Shown here: in pieces, positions 46,635-61,041 of the stretch | Layout of the letters: the number at the start of each line of letters is the position of its first letter | How positions within the stretch are numbered: the first letter of the stretch is position 1 | Assembly: GCF_007655135.1 (NCBI RefSeq) | Contig: NC_045134.1 | Coordinates: 11,800,982-11,864,981, forward strand | Direction: 5' to 3' | From: Punica granatum | Lineage: Eukaryota; Streptophyta; Magnoliopsida; Myrtales; Lythraceae | Length of the DNA: 64,000 nucleotides | Notes under the pieces: generated by a model | Database searches by the model: none | Seen by the model: only the letters and a program-made list of their open reading frames with translations | What the model was told of the DNA's origin: nothing | Made by a program: the position numbers and the translations under genes

Positions 46635-47771
46635 TGACGCAATGTACACGCAAGTAACCTGTCGCAGACCGTTGATTCCGCAGAATACCGGAACTACGAC
46701 CTTCAATCCTATTGATTCTTCGAATTCCTAGGAAATTGGCATCCAACTCGAACAAACCCGAGAATTCGACAAAGAGCACGAAAGCTCCAATTTTTATTGA
46801 TAATCAAAAAACAACTCCTTCAGCCCTAGGGTACACAAAGCTTAAATAGGGTTAAAAAAACTAAATTGCATAAAAAGAAATAAACTTTCCTAAAATTGTA
46901 AAAAGCACCCTAATTAACATAAAATTGCTATTTGAAGCTCTAAACGATGGAATTCGCCTAAAATATCTAAAATTTCATTGTCAAGGCCGTGAGTTAGCTC
47001 CTGAGGTTGTTTCCTTCGAAATAGGGTTGTTAGAACCTATTTTTCTCCAGTGGTACCGACTTGGAGGTCTTCTGTCGCATCAAAAACGCATCCTGTTTTT
47101 CTTGATTTTCTGAATCTTCAATGAATTGGGAATCTGAAGACGCCAACCATGCTTGAAAATACGAAGAATTGAATTTTATATGGGTTTTCTCTCTCGACTG
47201 GCAGAATCTGTCCCGGTTTAATTGTTTCGCGCATGGTGTGCTCAAAAATTCATAACTCTCTCTCCGTATTGAATCTTGGGATGAGTGACCCGTCAAATCG
47301 AACCTAACTTGATTTCCTAGGTCAAGCATATGAGATTCTTCCTTTTAGATTCAAGATTGATTGTGATATGATGCATCGAATCATATGCTCGAGCTGCTGT
47401 ATTCACTGTTTGGGCACCCCTGCTCCCACAATTTTTATCTCTTTGCTCGAATGGGCTCTCGATGTGATTTTTGTGTTGAAATGTCTCCGACTCACCAAAC
47501 CTTGATCTAAAAATACCGAACTTGGCTCTAGGATCCACGAAGATAGTCATTCTTCTCACCGAAGAAAATGATACAGAAATGTGAGTTCCTCTTTTTTCAT
47601 TGCCTTTGGTTTGAATGTTGATAATTCGTGTCTTAATCTTCGGGATCAACTATGTGTGCCGTAAAATTCTATACTTTGCCCTCGCCATTTTTGTTAGAGT
47701 TCTGAAGTCCTAGTCGGGAGCCTTACTAATGTCCTGTCCTGGAGCTGGTGGACCAAAATGGGGTGCTTACA
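46635..47771 (-). mobile_element. Complete 5' LTR of the antisense element, copy 2
   Basis: Minus-strand start TGTAAGCACCCCATTTT, end TTGCGTCA. Collinear with 24419-25557. Confidence 0.75.
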
Positions 47772-50028
47772 GCTCCCAATTAAGCTTTTTTCCAACGGCG
47801 CCTTTTGGTGCACACGATTTCCCATATGGTTAGCGACATACAAATTTTGGTAAGGTTACGCAATTGAAGCTAGGTGAACTGAGGGACCAGCACTGGGATT
47901 GACTTTGTTTGAAGACTGTAAGTCTACTGGAATCCAATCAACGAACCCTCAGTTCCTCGGGATGCATCATCGGGTTAGCTTAGCTTTAGCAGCAGTTTGA
48001 ATGCATTTGCACTTATAGTCTAGTCAAAATCGCTTTCGAGTAATGCTGGACAGATCGGTTACTGCTATGATGCTGCCATTTTGCTCCCAAAGTTCCATTA
48101 AAACACCTTCCAATTATTTCACATACACACATGCCATTTTGCTCCCAAAGTTCCATTAAAACACCTTCCAATCATTCCACATTCATTCCCTTCCATACAT
48201 ACTATTCCCACCCAAAGCATAGCCTAATCTCGGCCATACCATCATGTTCTCGGCTTCATTCCAGTCATCGCCATACCAACTTCAAAATCGGGATGCATGA
48301 TGTAAACCAACTCGAGCACGAATTTGACTTTAAAAGGATTGGGCTTAAAATGGATTTTGTGAAATAAGAACGAATCAACACGAAATGGAATCCATGTATA
48401 TTCAGCCTTAAAGGACAAGATTGGCTAAGCACATTAAATCAGTTTAATCGATCCACTCAAGCTTAAAATCAGCAAACAAAATGATGTTGTGATCTTGTAT
48501 GCCCAAGTGGAAGTGTTGAATGCCATTTTTAATTTGAACCTCACATGAACCGGATTAATCACGTAAGGTCGGTCTTAAAATCGGGATTTAATTTATCACG
48601 GGATTGGGCCTAAACCATTTAAGAGACGTGATATTGTGACTTAACATGAGAATAAGGTCAAAACTCGAAGATTTGAGTAGGACTAGAGTCAGGGAAATGG
48701 TTATCTAGCCACCACCGACCCAGCCGGATCCTTGGGACTCAAGTAGGGCACTCGGGCGGGTCAGGCCCGCTGTGGTGGCCCGACACCCAATGTGGGTTGG
48801 TTTAGCCCGTTGGGCCTAGTTGGGTCTGCCAGACCAATTAAGGCCCATTAGGCTTGTCTAAGCCTCCGTCCCCCTTTTAAAATTAAAATTGGACTCAAAC
48901 GATTTATCATCGATAAAAACATTTTATGTCACAAATTTTATAATTAAGAATTGATTTTGTGGTCTTGGATCTCTTTCATGATGAGCATGAGATGATATCG
49001 ACCCACACATATTAGCCTTGGGATATCTTACTTCATTATGTCAAATTTTGATGTGTTTGAGTGACATAAGTCGGGAACATGGAAAAAGATGAGTGAATTT
49101 TCATGTATCGGAGCCGGTAGCCAATTGAGAGCTTGAGAGTTCATTTCATTGTATTTTGATCAATAATTGCCTGGGTCTAGCATGTGTGAGGTCATGAGCG
49201 ATGCGAGAATGAGTTGATCGGATGAATTTGATCACATGAGGTGACCCTCTTCAAATAAACTGGTTAGTTGTAGGTTAATTCATTCGACTTTTAACCAAAA
49301 AAATAAATAAAAAGAATAATGTAATTTAGGATGCATATTTAATTGCCTTATGATAGATTTCAAGTCATGACAAATCAAAAAAGACGCATCATTGAATTTA
49401 TTAACGGATTTGCACGAACAATTGATAGGATTTATTATTAGAAAATCACAAAAAAAAGAGAAAAAAAAAAGACAAAAAGTGAGTAGGCTTGTCATGCATC
49501 TGGGTCACTCCTATATGATGAGATTCATCTCTTCAATTCAAGTCTCTCGTATTTTTGGCATCGATTTACATGTGAGATGTGCGAAGCCTTAAATAGCTCG
49601 ACAGATAAAACCAGCAAACTCCCTTGACAAGTTGAGTACCAATCCTTGGTCGATCAAGGAAACTCGGTCGCAACAGGACCCCGGAACCTAGATTTCTGTT
49701 TTCGCAGACCATGACCTTTAACAACCTAGGAGGTATCGTATCATGCACCCTAGACTTGGGTATCTCTCCGACCGTAGGTTCTCAAACCTTAAATTGGAAG
49801 GCGATGACTCCCATCCATTCGCGTGCTCATTTACGCACGCCATTGATGTCAATGTGTCGTGGCCGGATATGGGTCCGCACACACACATATATATATACAC
49901 ATGTATGTTTACGAAAAAAGGCCAATAACATAAATTTTTCCAATTACAAGGCAAACGACATAAGTTGGGTATGGATCTACACGTTAACAACGGGATTTAT
50001 AGGTAATATGTATAAATATATTGGTCTA
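47772..50028. other. Copy-2 equivalent of 25558-27814
   Basis: Holds the 58-bp tandem duplication (48075 and 48133) and the LTR-end-like block at about 49609-49882. No gene recognised. Confidence 0.45.
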
Positions 50029-50204
50029 TATAACTTGATTGGTTCAAATAGTTCGATGCTTGTTCCTATTAAGTAAAGTCTCGAGTTCGAATTTTGTGAA
50101 TAGAAAAAATTCACGTTATGAGAGTTTTACCCCTTAATGGACCGACTCGGTTTGACTGGATTAGTCAAGGCCCAATTGGACTTTCGAATATTAGATTTTT
50201 CAAC
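50029..50204 (+). mobile_element. Second SINE, copy 2
   Basis: Collinear with 27815-27990. Confidence 0.65.
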
Positions 50205-50802
50205 GAAAAAAAATACTATAGTTTTCTTTTTTTGAGCGGATAAGTAAAAGGTAATAGGTTTATAATGAGCCTTATTGTACTTTTGTGAATAAAGGAGGGT
50301 TTAAGATGTCTTTTTATAAGTTACCCTTCATAATCAAAATATCGAATTACATTAGGATACTTTGTCTGCATAGTTCGATTCTCGCATTAAATATGCATTT
50401 GTATTTAATTTACATTCCATTTAGGCCGCAACAATACCATAGTTACTTAGCTTTTACATTTTTTTGGATAATTGGATGGGATGGGTTATGGAGGGATGGA
50501 GGGATGGGGTGAGGTGGGTTATGGACGGGTGGGATGGGGTGGTTTATGAGGAGATTCTCTTAATCCTTCATAATTCATGTTTGGATAGCATTAAGAAAGG
50601 ATGCGGTGGAATAATATAAGCATATTATTTTACCATTATACAAATAATGCATGAACAAAGATAAACATTAGATTTTATAATATTTACTAGGTATATATAT
50701 GTACATGTGTTTGTCCGTATGGGGTAAATGTGTACTGAATATATATATGTATGAGAACCAAAGTAGATAGAGGTGGACAAATAATAGATATAGAAAAAAA
50801 TA

Positions 50803-51123
50803 GGGTAAATTACAAAAAAAAACCCAAGTTTTGTAAAATGTCTCAATTTTGTCCTAAATTTTGTTTTGTAACAGAAAAACCATAAGTTTTCTAAAATGTC
50901 TCAAAAATGACCTCCGTTATAACTTCCGTCAATTTTTGCCATTGATGGCGGGTCCCTTTAACAGTCCACGTAGGTCACACGTAGGCAAAAATTGACGGAA
51001 GTTATAACGGAGGTCATTTTTGAGACATTTTAGAAAACTTATGGTTTTTTTTGTTACAAAACAAAATTTATGACAAAACTGAGACTTTTTACAAAATTTG
51101 GGTTTTTTTTTTGTAATTTGCCC
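50803..51123. mobile_element. Foldback Mutator-like MITE, copy 2
   Basis: Same insertion as 28590-28909, with TSD AAAAAAATA at 50794-50802 and 51124-51132. Confidence 0.85.
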
Positions 51124-51199
51124 AAAAAAATATAATAGAGTTAAACGATATATACATATATATAACAGAGGTGTGTATATATAAAGAAAATGATTTATA

Positions 51200-52429
51200 A
51201 TATCTATATATGTATATATACATCTCGTGCATATATATGGGCGAGCAAAGGTAATATAATTAGAGAGGGCATTATTGAAATTTTGTGAAAAGATGAGCGC
51301 TAAAAATGACTTTTGACAACTTATTCCTTCATAACACCCCAAATTGGTAGAATATGGATCTTTGGTGGGTTATGAAGGATTAAGTAATCCCATCATAACC
51401 CTCTATCTTTTAATTGCAAAACATGGATTGTTTTCATCCCTCCATAAACCCCATAACTCTCAATCCAAGCAAGATGTAAGAGTGCACATCATTTGGAGCT
51501 GTCTAGATTGCATTTTAGGCATTCTCCGTAAGTTCTTGTTTGTGTTGTTCTGTTCCGGTCTGGATTACCCTCTTTATTGTCTGTTTTCTCTGTTTTTATC
51601 TGCTTTGAGCTAGATTTGGATGAAATCTTCCTCGATATGGGTTAACCATGTACACGACTTGAATTGGGGAGCGATCCATGGTTTCAGCACTTGTTTTGAG
51701 TGGAAAAGTGGAGAAGAACCTATTAAGACGAGCAGAACCTTTGAAAGGAGATCTTTGATCTTTGACCAACAAGTAAAACTCTACAATGATTGTTGCTTGA
51801 TCCCTATGTGATTCAAGGTCCTGAAGGGCCTTGTACTCTGGTGCTAAAAGTGCTAAAATTTTCCAAGATTTGGAAGTTTAGCCAGTTTGATACCGATTAT
51901 CTGTGTGTGTGTGTGTGTGATATATACATGCTACCTAAGTAGGACTAATATTTAAAAAGCAGTCTTTGTAATAAAAACAGGCAAGATGAAAATCAAGCAA
52001 TCTGATGAATGCCAAACTCATTAAATCAGAATGAGTTCACAAACTTAAAGTAAAGGCTGAGATGAGAACCGGGAGGCCGCTCGTGCTTTGATCATAGGGT
52101 TGCGTTATTGTGTGATTGACTACAAATTGAGAATGAGAGTATAGTGTAGTGGCACATATTTTGATTTGGAAATTAGAATATTTTAGATTCAGTTCCTGCA
52201 TCAGTGGGGTTCATTTACTACTCTGTTACTTTGTTTTTGGGATACAATACTAAATGAGGCCAAAATGTTTCGTACTTCTTCTCTTTCAAAATAAAACGTT
52301 TATTTTTTGTAAAATATTTGTTAAAATATTTAAATGAGGCCTTTCGAATGTTTTAATAGTTGTAAATTCAAATTTCAGAAATTAAGGCCTAAATTCTGTC
52401 ACTTAGAAGAAAAAAAATTAAGAGAAAAC
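51200..52429. other. Module A and following gene-free region, copy 2
   Basis: Collinear with 28984-30225, with a shorter (TG)n tract near 51902. Confidence 0.5.
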
Positions 52430-53158
52430 TCAAAGTGATGGAAATAAATATTTCAATTATCTGCTCCCATCAAGAAATAGAAGTGACTAATCCTAAGACA
52501 AAGGGTCGAGAAACTCAACGCCACTATTCCACTATTCTTGAACAAGTTGGAGACGGGCCTTCGTTTCGCACTATTACGGATACGAAAATAATGGAAAAAA
52601 TTGGATTCGATTGTCAACTACTCCTATCGGAAATAGATGGATTCGAGCAATAGCACATGGTTTCATAAAACCGTACGATTTTCCCGATCTAAATCAAGCA
52701 GGTTTTACATGAAGAAGATTTGGCTCAAATGCTAATTTGAGTAGTCTCTTTTATTTAACATTGAATTTTGGAAATGTCCTTATCTTTTCTCTTTTTTTTC
52801 CCCCATAATAAGACCATAGAATGAGAAATACCCTTATTTTTTTCTGTGACATGCAAGGTTACACCGATTACAAAATGCTTTTAATGAATATTGAACCCCT
52901 TCATCAAGTAAAATTAGTAGACCACTCAGGGCCTCTTATATTGTGATCATGGTCTAATTAGAAACATTGAGAATTCAATTAAGATTAACGCGGAGAAATA
53001 GTAGCTTTCATATCATATGAAATATTAATTAGTACATTCTTTCGAAAAATTAAATCATTTAGTATCAATCGAGAGTTCTTAATTGTTACATATAAATAGT
53101 TTTATCATTAATTTTAGTTATATTATATATATATATATATTGTTTATTACGCAAACTA
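52430..53158 (+). repeat. Module B, first occurrence, copy 2
   Basis: Here the short frame is unbroken (52435-52653, 72 codons), unlike 30226-30948. This shows that the 5-bp loss is private to copy 1. Confidence 0.6.
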
Positions 53159-53468
53159 TAATATCTATAAATGTATATATACATCTCGGCTCATATATAT
53201 GAGCGAGCAAAGGTAATATAATTAGAGAGGGCATTATTGAAATTTTGTGAAAAAATTAGGGCTAAAAATGACTTTTAAGGACTTATTCCTTCATAACACC
53301 CAAAATTAATAGAATGAAAATATGGATCTTTGGTGGGTTATGGAGGATTAAGTAATCCCATCATAACCCATCATAACCCTATATCTTTTAATTGCAAAAC
53401 ATGGATTGTTTTAATCCCTCCATAAACCCCCATAACTCTCTATCCAAGCAAGATGTAAGAGTGCACAT
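53159..53468. repeat. Module A, second occurrence, copy 2
   Basis: Collinear with 30949-31257. Confidence 0.65.
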
Positions 53469-53474
53469 AAATAT

Positions 53475-54206
53475 CAAAGTGATGGAAATAAATATTTCAA
53501 TTATCTGCTCCCATCAAGAAATAGAAGTGACTAATCCTAAGACAAAGGGTCGAGAAACTCAACGCCACTATTCCACTATTCTTGAACAAGTTAGAGACGG
53601 GACTTCATTTCGCACTATTACGGATACGAAAATAATGGAAAAAATTGGATTCGATTGTCAACTGCTCCTATCGGAAATAGACGGATTCGAGCCATAGCAC
53701 ATGGTTTCATAAAACCGTACGATTTTCTCGATCTAAATCAAGCAGGTTTTACATGAAGAAGATTTGGCTCGAATGCTTATTTGAGTAGTCTCTTTTATTT
53801 AACATTGAATTTTGGAAATGTCCTTATCTTTTCTCTATTTTTTCCCCCCATAATAAGACCATAGCATGAGAAATAACCTTATTTTTTTCTGTGACATGCA
53901 AGGTTATACCGATTACAAAATGCTTTTAATGAATATTGAACCCCTTCATCAAGTAAACTAGTAGACCACTCAGGGCCTCTTATATTGTGATCATGATCTA
54001 ATTAGAAACATTGAGAATTCAATTTAAGATTAACGCGGAGAAATATTAGCTTTCATAGTATATGAAATATTAATTAGTACATTCTTTCGAAAAATTTAAA
54101 TCATTTAGTATCAATCGAGAGTTCTTAATTGTCACATATAAATAGTTTTATCATTAATTTTTGTTATATTATATATATATATATATATTGTTTATTACGC
54201 AAACTA
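53475..54206 (+). repeat. Module B, second occurrence, copy 2
   Basis: Collinear with 31264-31995. Followed by the same spacer as 31996-32347. Confidence 0.65.
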
Positions 54207-54997
54207 TCACGATAAAAAAAAAAAACAAAAAAGATTTCCAGGTCCTCGGGATCGCGCGGAATAATACTCTAGTTAAAATAGAATGCTGAAAAGGACGAGG
54301 GAGTTTGTAAACATTGAAGGATAAGACGTGGCAAAGCGATAGAGCTCCGTTTTATATTTTTGATGATGTGGCAGTGTGAGAATACAACTCGAGACTTTGA
54401 TCCTAAACTGTTGTTGTGGTGTTAAGCAGCATGGCTTTTGATCGCATAAGGAAAAGAAACATTCATGTTTTTTAGCCAAAAATTTTCTTAATGTGATTTT
54501 TCACGTGTTATATGTGCTCATTAAGCTGGGAAAGCTTTAATTATAATTTAATCTGAACTGAAGCAATATATTATATGACAGAACTGGGGTGACGACTGAG
54601 TAAAGAAAGAGTATATGAAGTATGTTCTTCAAGTTTTTCGATTACAATCCTATGTTTTGCACTTACGGAGATAAGTTAATTCTCAGTCGAGGTGAGTATA
54701 GCTACACGAGATACTCCCTTCTCACATACGGAGTTTCACTCCTCAGGCAAGTTTGGCAACTAACATCCGGTAGGAAACGAAAGATGAAACGAACCAGTTA
54801 ATTTGGTCTCCTACCCAAAAAAATACTGTTATATGTTGAATTTTCATGACCATTATAATGAGCATGCCATCATAGTTAGGTATTACAGTACGAATTGCCG
54901 CTTATAGTTAAGAATCCCCATTTTCAACATCATTTAGTACAACTTTAAACCCATTTTACGACGACTCTTTTACCACAGTACAATCAAGCCAAAAATC

Positions 54998-55005
54998 TAT
55001 ATAAA
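54998..55005 (+). promoter_or_regulatory. TATA box of proline-rich protein gene, copy 3
   Basis: TATATAAA, 67 bp before the ATG at 55072. One A has been lost from the leader. Confidence 0.65.
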
Positions 55006-55071
55006 GAGGGCAGGAACCGAATGAGAAATGCATCAAGGCAAAGGGAACAACCTAATTAAGGAAGCAAAAAG

Positions 55072-55806
55072 ATGGGGTCTTCCATGGCCAGTATAATGGC
55101 CACTGTGCTTGTGGTGGCAACGTTCTTCCTTATCCAGCCGTCCCAAACTGCTGCAGCTAACACGGAAGGATTCCCTTTCTTTCCTCTCCCTAAGTTACCC
55201 TTTCCTTTCCCCAGGAGATCACCGCCTCCTCCACCACCCCGAGCGGTCTGTACCTGTCCACCTCCTCCACCGGTGCAGTCTCCACCCCCACCCTCCCCCA
55301 CCGCCTCCACCTATGCTATCTCCACCCCCACCTCTCCTCCACCACCGCCTCCCCCAGTTACGTCTCCACCCCCGCCATCTCCCCAACCGCCTCCTCCCCC
55401 AGTTACATCTCCACCCCCACCTTCTCCTCCACCGCCGCCTCCCCCAGTTAAGTCTCCACCCCCGCCACCACCCCCAGTTAAGCCTCCTCCCCCAGTGACA
55501 TCTCCACCCCCGCCTTCTCCTCCACCACCGCCTCCCCCAGTTACGTCTCCACCCCCGCCGTCTCCCCGACCGCCTCCTCCCCCAGTGATGTCTCCACCAC
55601 CGCCTCCCCCAGTTAAGTCTCCGCCGCCCCCGCCGCCACCCCCAGTTTGGTCCCCACCCCCGCCATCTCCTCCACCCACCGCCACCCCCAGTGCGGTCTC
55701 CACCACCACCTCCACCACGAGGGCGGTCTCCACCACCACCACCTCCACCACGAGGCAGTAGACCACCCGTGAGGCCGCCTCCGCCTCGGCGAGGAGGGAG
55801 GATATA
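55072..55806 (+). pseudogene. Extensin-like proline-rich protein, copy 3, frameshifted
   Basis: The N-terminus is identical to copy 1. A frameshift at about 55293 changes a short stretch to TASTYAISTPTS, and a second at about 55332 restores the frame. Near 55675 an extra CCCA-type insertion shifts it again. The protein then ends at 55761 with a Thr/Ser-rich tail (STTTSTTR-like), 229 codons in all. The original RGGRI end is out of frame at about 55806. The clustered indels in C-rich runs and the nearby assembly gap make sequencing error likely for at least some of them. Confidence 0.65.
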
Positions 55807-56120
55807 GCCTCCATGCTCTCACACAGCTCGGTGAGCAGCCAGAGTGTCTATGACTATTTTCATGCAAGATTACTTGACCTCACCATGCTATACAAATTTT
55901 GCGCCCATGCATGCTCAAGAACCGAGTAAGGCTTACGTATATAATTTAGTCACAATGGCTGCCTACCTAATTTGGTCTCACTCAGTGTCAGGTTTACATA
56001 ATTGTCACATCTATATATATAACAAACGCATGAAGGCAGCAACTTTGTTCAAATAACAGATCTCCGCATCGTATAGCATATATGCTTGCAACATATTTCT
56101 GTTCTTTTGTTAGTTTGCCT

Positions 56121-56155
<35 letters not shown>

Positions 56156-56708
56156 AACGGTGTGATACATATATAATAATCAATATGTATATTCCCTATG
56201 TCGACCACTTTGGACAGTGTGAACTAATGGATCTCATTTATTCGCTTTTGATTTTGTTTTGCAGGAAGGTGACGAATAATATGAAGAAATAAATGAGGAG
56301 ATCTTTGAAGACCTCATCTAATAATTAATGCGGTGAATTAGAAAGCGATCGCGAGTGTATCCTATTTACTCTCTGTACTTATCGCAATAAAGGGAATAAA
56401 AAGTAAATCTCATGTTTTGTGATAATTGTAAGACAGATCGGACTGCGGATATAAGAGGGAGGTACTCCATGTCTCTAATAACGAAGAAATAGAACATCTT
56501 ATCATCTCTTAAGAATATTTCTTAGTTTTGCCTTTCCTTTCGCATCTACATATGAGCTATTACTGCAATTGTGACGGCTGTGGTACATAGTTACGTGTAT
56601 TTTTTTTTATGTGCACTGCCCAATATTTGACAAGTTTGAACCAGTGACTAATTTAGGTACAAGCTGTCCAATCATGAATTTTCTCCATTCACAAAACTCG
56701 AATAATAT
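55807..56708. other. 3' flank of copy-3 gene up to the gap
   Basis: Collinear with about 1231-2130. It has the short CGCATGAAGGCAGCAACTT form rather than the 2.9-kb segment, and a (TA)n tract at about 56122-56151. Confidence 0.5.
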
Positions 56709-56808
56709 NNNNNNNNNNNNNNNNNNNNNNNNNNNNNNNNNNNNNNNNNNNNNNNNNNNNNNNNNNNNNNNNNNNNNNNNNNNNNNNNNNNNNNNNNNNN
56801 NNNNNNNN
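56709..56808. other. Assembly gap, 100 N
   Basis: Exactly 100 N, the conventional placeholder for unknown length. The left flank corresponds to 37345 and the right flank to 41160 in copy 2. If the copies are collinear, about 3.8 kb is missing, including the SINE and the right end of the old antisense LTR. Confidence 0.95.
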
Positions 56809-58917
56809 TATTTGTCTAGGGTTTGCCGTTTCTTTCATTTACCCCACCGTGAATTAGGTTGCACACTCCTCCACTCGTTTTGACAACGTAACTTCGATGA
56901 AACACTCAGACCATCTGCTCACCAACCGAGGTCCTTACAACGACTAAATGAAAATACAAAAGATGTCTTTACAATGTGCTCTCAAATAAATACAAATACA
57001 TACGCAATACAATACATGGACGCGGTCAATTTGCATTAGGCCAAATATTCCACTCGTGCTCACCGCGTGATTTTGAATGATCGAAACTAAGGTTAAGGCA
57101 TGCAGGCTCAGAGAGCCGGGGGTCGGGTCCAACCGAACCGACGATAGCAGAAGAGTCGTTTGACTCCCGTGATAGCCATAGGGTCGGTCGAGCTCTCGGG
57201 TCATGTACGGCCACGACTTACCTACCCGATCCGAGTCGTCTTCCAAATAGACACTACTAGGAGCAAGGTAGTAAGTCGAAGCAAGACCCAATTCCACGCT
57301 CGGGTTGCGCGCACTCAGTGTGTGTGGGGCATTGGACCCCGTGATTGAGGGTTTAATGGCATTGGACCTCGTGCATGACGTATTCTACGGGTTCGAGCCC
57401 GAACCGCGATTAAACAATGAGCAATAGACGAAAACATACGAAAGTAGATGCAAACAGATGAAAACTGACAAAAGCAAACAAAAGCAGACAAATGCAAAGT
57501 GGTGTATTAAGCCAAGTTTACGTGATTAATCCAATTATGAACCGAGATTACTTAGCAAACAATGTCCTAGCCTAAACGGACGAAAGAACATGTTTGTGTA
57601 CGGTGCTAATTCGACTAAAGATGTGTGGGTCTGTTTTAGATTGTTCTGTATGGTGACAATGCGGTTTAATACAAATTAGGCCAGAGCGTGTGTTTTCACC
57701 TGAAAATTCAAAGCCATCCCTTTCTACCTATTTGCCCGTGTTTGATTAGGCCGAGTGCACAATTAGTCGAATTATGCATTTTCTGACAGAAGAACCCGTT
57801 CTATCAACGCGATTACCGGAAATTTATCAATTCATGCACTTTGCTTAGAGCCGAGTGATTTATTTAGCTGAATTATACGTCCCTTGCCCCGTATGTGAAA
57901 TTCTTTTAGTGATTACTATCTTACACCTTGGGTACTATGGGTTTGTGAAGCAATTTGTGACACGAAGACCAAGGTAGTTCCTGGAAGGCAAATAATGCCC
58001 AGTCAATGATGGCCAATGCGCTCTTGGACCCTCGTGGGTCCGAGGCAGTCGTCGATACACAAATACATGCACACTATTTAAAACTGACGCGTTTGACTTA
58101 CGATTTATCATCCTATCAATGTCAAACGAAAAATACGATTGCATGCAATCATATATCAACCACGATCATAACACGTATTCTACGAAGTCGACGCCGCCAT
58201 GATCACGAGAAACGCATGTAAACACGCAAGATTGCAGAAGCACAATATTTTAATGGAATCGATAAAATGGCGTTGACTCATGGAAGCGAAAAATAACATG
58301 AACACACATAGCGACGCCACATACGCATAATGAGCCTGACAAAAACGTATTAAAAGAACATACATACTGTCGGTCGGGGACTCAAATGAGACGGGTTGGA
58401 AGCTCTTATTATTTTGTTATTTGATTTTTTTAAGAAATTATCCAAGGACTGAATTGAATAATTTAAAAAGATCTGGGACCAATTTGAAAATTCGGCTAAA
58501 GCTCTGAGGACTGATTTGGAACAGCTCAAAAAGTCAGGGATTGCTTTGAAAATGTCAAATTCGGCCAGGGACCAATCTGGATTCATTAAGAAAGTCAGGG
58601 ACTGAGCTGAACATCAGTGAAAAGTTCCCTAGACTGATCTGAATTTTCTGGAAAGTTCAGTGGCTGAACTGAAGATGCTGAAAATGGCCCAGGACTATGT
58701 TGAAACAGATCTTAAAGTTTGGGGCTGAACTGGAAACAGTGGAAAAACTGCAAGGACTGAACTGAAACAGATTGAAAACTTTGTGAAATCGAGTTTGAAA
58801 AGGTCCCGCTCATCATCACGGTTCGTAAGACTCACATTACCACTCATTCCCAGAATTATCACGCAATCACATCAATGGGGAGCCCTAGAAATGCCACTTA
58901 AATCGAGAAATCGTACC
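56809..58917 (-). mobile_element. Old antisense LTR-like block, copy 3 (partial)
   Basis: Collinear with about 41160-43272; the terminus is lost in the gap. Confidence 0.6.
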
Positions 58918-61041
58918 TTATCCTAGGAGATTCCTAGAATATATTAGCTTGGAAGATCCTTGACTACTGCGGACCGAGGCGGCCTTCACTTCGAGCCCCA
59001 CCGACATCGGCCTATTGTCTTCTCGTCTCTTCGATTTTCGTCTCTCCACTCCAAGGCTCGAGGGGATATACAAATAAAAAAACAAACACTGGGGAATCAG
59101 GGCAAAGGCAAATATTCGAGTCATGAACGGGTTCGAGAGTAAAATTAATGAAATGAGCTCCAAGACCACAATTCGAATCTGATTATGACCTTAACATCCC
59201 AATAACTTAACTCCATAACACCTGGGATTAGCATGAAGCGTTAAGAGAATTGATCTCGAGACATCTAAGCACAACAACAACTCATCCAATGACTCGAAGG
59301 TTGTTTAAACGAGTCTCTAAGGCCTTTAATCTCTAGAGGCCAACAGCAAAAATAAATATTATGAATCGATTGCCAGGGATTCATAACGACGAGACATGGA
59401 CCTCTAAATGCCTCTATACCCAATTCTAGCCTAAGTCATATAGTTGAGGCAAGGGATAATCGACAAAACAAGCATGATAAGTCGATCTTGAAGTTCAACT
59501 ATCAAATGGTCGTCCCAAGTCATTCACTATTCACACATCTAGGCAAAACCAACTCAACATTAGTTCAGTTTAACTGTTTATTCAAATTCGACCACAACTT
59601 ACCAAAATGCTTTGAATATGCCCCAAATCCATTGAAAATCGTGCAATAATTCAGCTCATTGCTTGAACACCAACTCAAACAGTGGAAATCAAGTAATATC
59701 AACACGAATGGGTAGAAGAATCAATGGCCAGCTCAACCCTATCCATGCTTACAACCGCGAACAACAGACTTCCGATAAAACGTCTCAAAATCAACCTATA
59801 CTCATCACTCAACTAGAACCGGGCATGAACAATCAAACTTCGAGACCGAAAAGACCTCACCATATCTACGTTGAGCTGAGACTTACGGAGGAACGGTAGA
59901 TACTGCTTGCGGTGGACATCGAGACCACCATAGTCGCTTTTGGAGAGGAAGGGGCGGCCTCTAGTTGCAAAAGGGAGAATCACAGGCGAGGAGGTGGGCT
60001 CAGGGTCAGTCAATGGGGCTTCACTGACCAGCGGGAGCCAGTGTGATTTTTCATGTTGATAATGGTCGCAGAGCCGAGAGTTGAGGAAACTCTAAGTTTC
60101 CTCTGTGTCTTTCGTGAAGGAGGACAAGATCTGCGAATTGAAAGAAAAGGAAAGCACAAACGGAAAAGTCAAAGGCGAGCAAATGCAGCTGAAAGGAACG
60201 AATGTGAAAGGAAACGAGGACTTAGCTCGGATAACTTAATGTTGGCAGCTCTGGTGGACCAAGAGCAGCAGCCGAATAGTAGAAGAGATGGAGGAGGTGC
60301 ATGGACATATGCTGATTGGCAATGAGCCATGGAAAAAAGAGAGCCACGGCCCAGGAACGAGAGGAAGTCCTGAGGCTATTGACGGTGTTTTTTTTTTTTT
60401 TTTGAGAGCTTGGGCCATCCTAGTTGCATGGACAAGTCGGCCCAAAAAAGAAGAAGAGAGAGGCTCCTCTTGCTGCTGTCTGTTTTTCTTTGCGTGGGAA
60501 CCGAAAGAAGCAGAGAAGTGATGGTTTCCTTTTGGAGATGAAGTAGCAGAAGGTGGTGATGATGACAAGCTGCTGATGGAGGTCTCGTCCTCGTGGAAAA
60601 GAGAGGAAAACTGGTCCCCTCTCCTCCCTGTCCCCCTATCTGCCTTTTTTTGCTGTGAAGAAAAAGGAGAACCTGAGGAGGTGGTTGCTGGGGAGTTGCA
60701 GAAGAGGAGCAAAGATGGTGTGTGAGAGAAGAGGAAGAGAGGAAAGGGTTGCTTGTACTCAATTTGTTCAGCTAAAACAGAGGGAACAGAGCTGTGACCA
60801 ACAGTTCATGGGTATGACCTGAGCATCCGAAATTATCCTGAGCTGCTCATGAACTTTCCAGCCTATCCGATATTTTTCTTGATTCCTACTACATGAGTTA
60901 GGCACATCCTCGTAAAATTTGAAGATCGTTCGACCTTGGGAAGTACTCGAAACAATTTTTCTTCAATAGCTGGCCAATACCGGGAATTTGGTCCTGATCT
61001 GTGAGGAAACCTTTAATTATGTACTAATCTAGCCTAAAACG
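58918..61041. other. Copy-3 equivalent of the gene-free region 8059-10220
   Basis: No gene recognised; lacks the palindrome, as does copy 2. Confidence 0.4.

Larger units (their letters stand above)
32348..54560. repeat. Tandem segmental duplication, copy 2
   Basis: Collinear with copy 1 at very high identity, in the same orientation. It lacks the LTR retrotransposon: the empty target site is seen at about 46598-46605. It contains a private 2883-bp segment at 33808-36690. Many small states are shared with copy 3 and not copy 1, for example absence of the palindrome and presence of the full acidic part of the chimeric frame. Copies 2 and 3 are therefore the closer pair. Confidence 0.9.
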
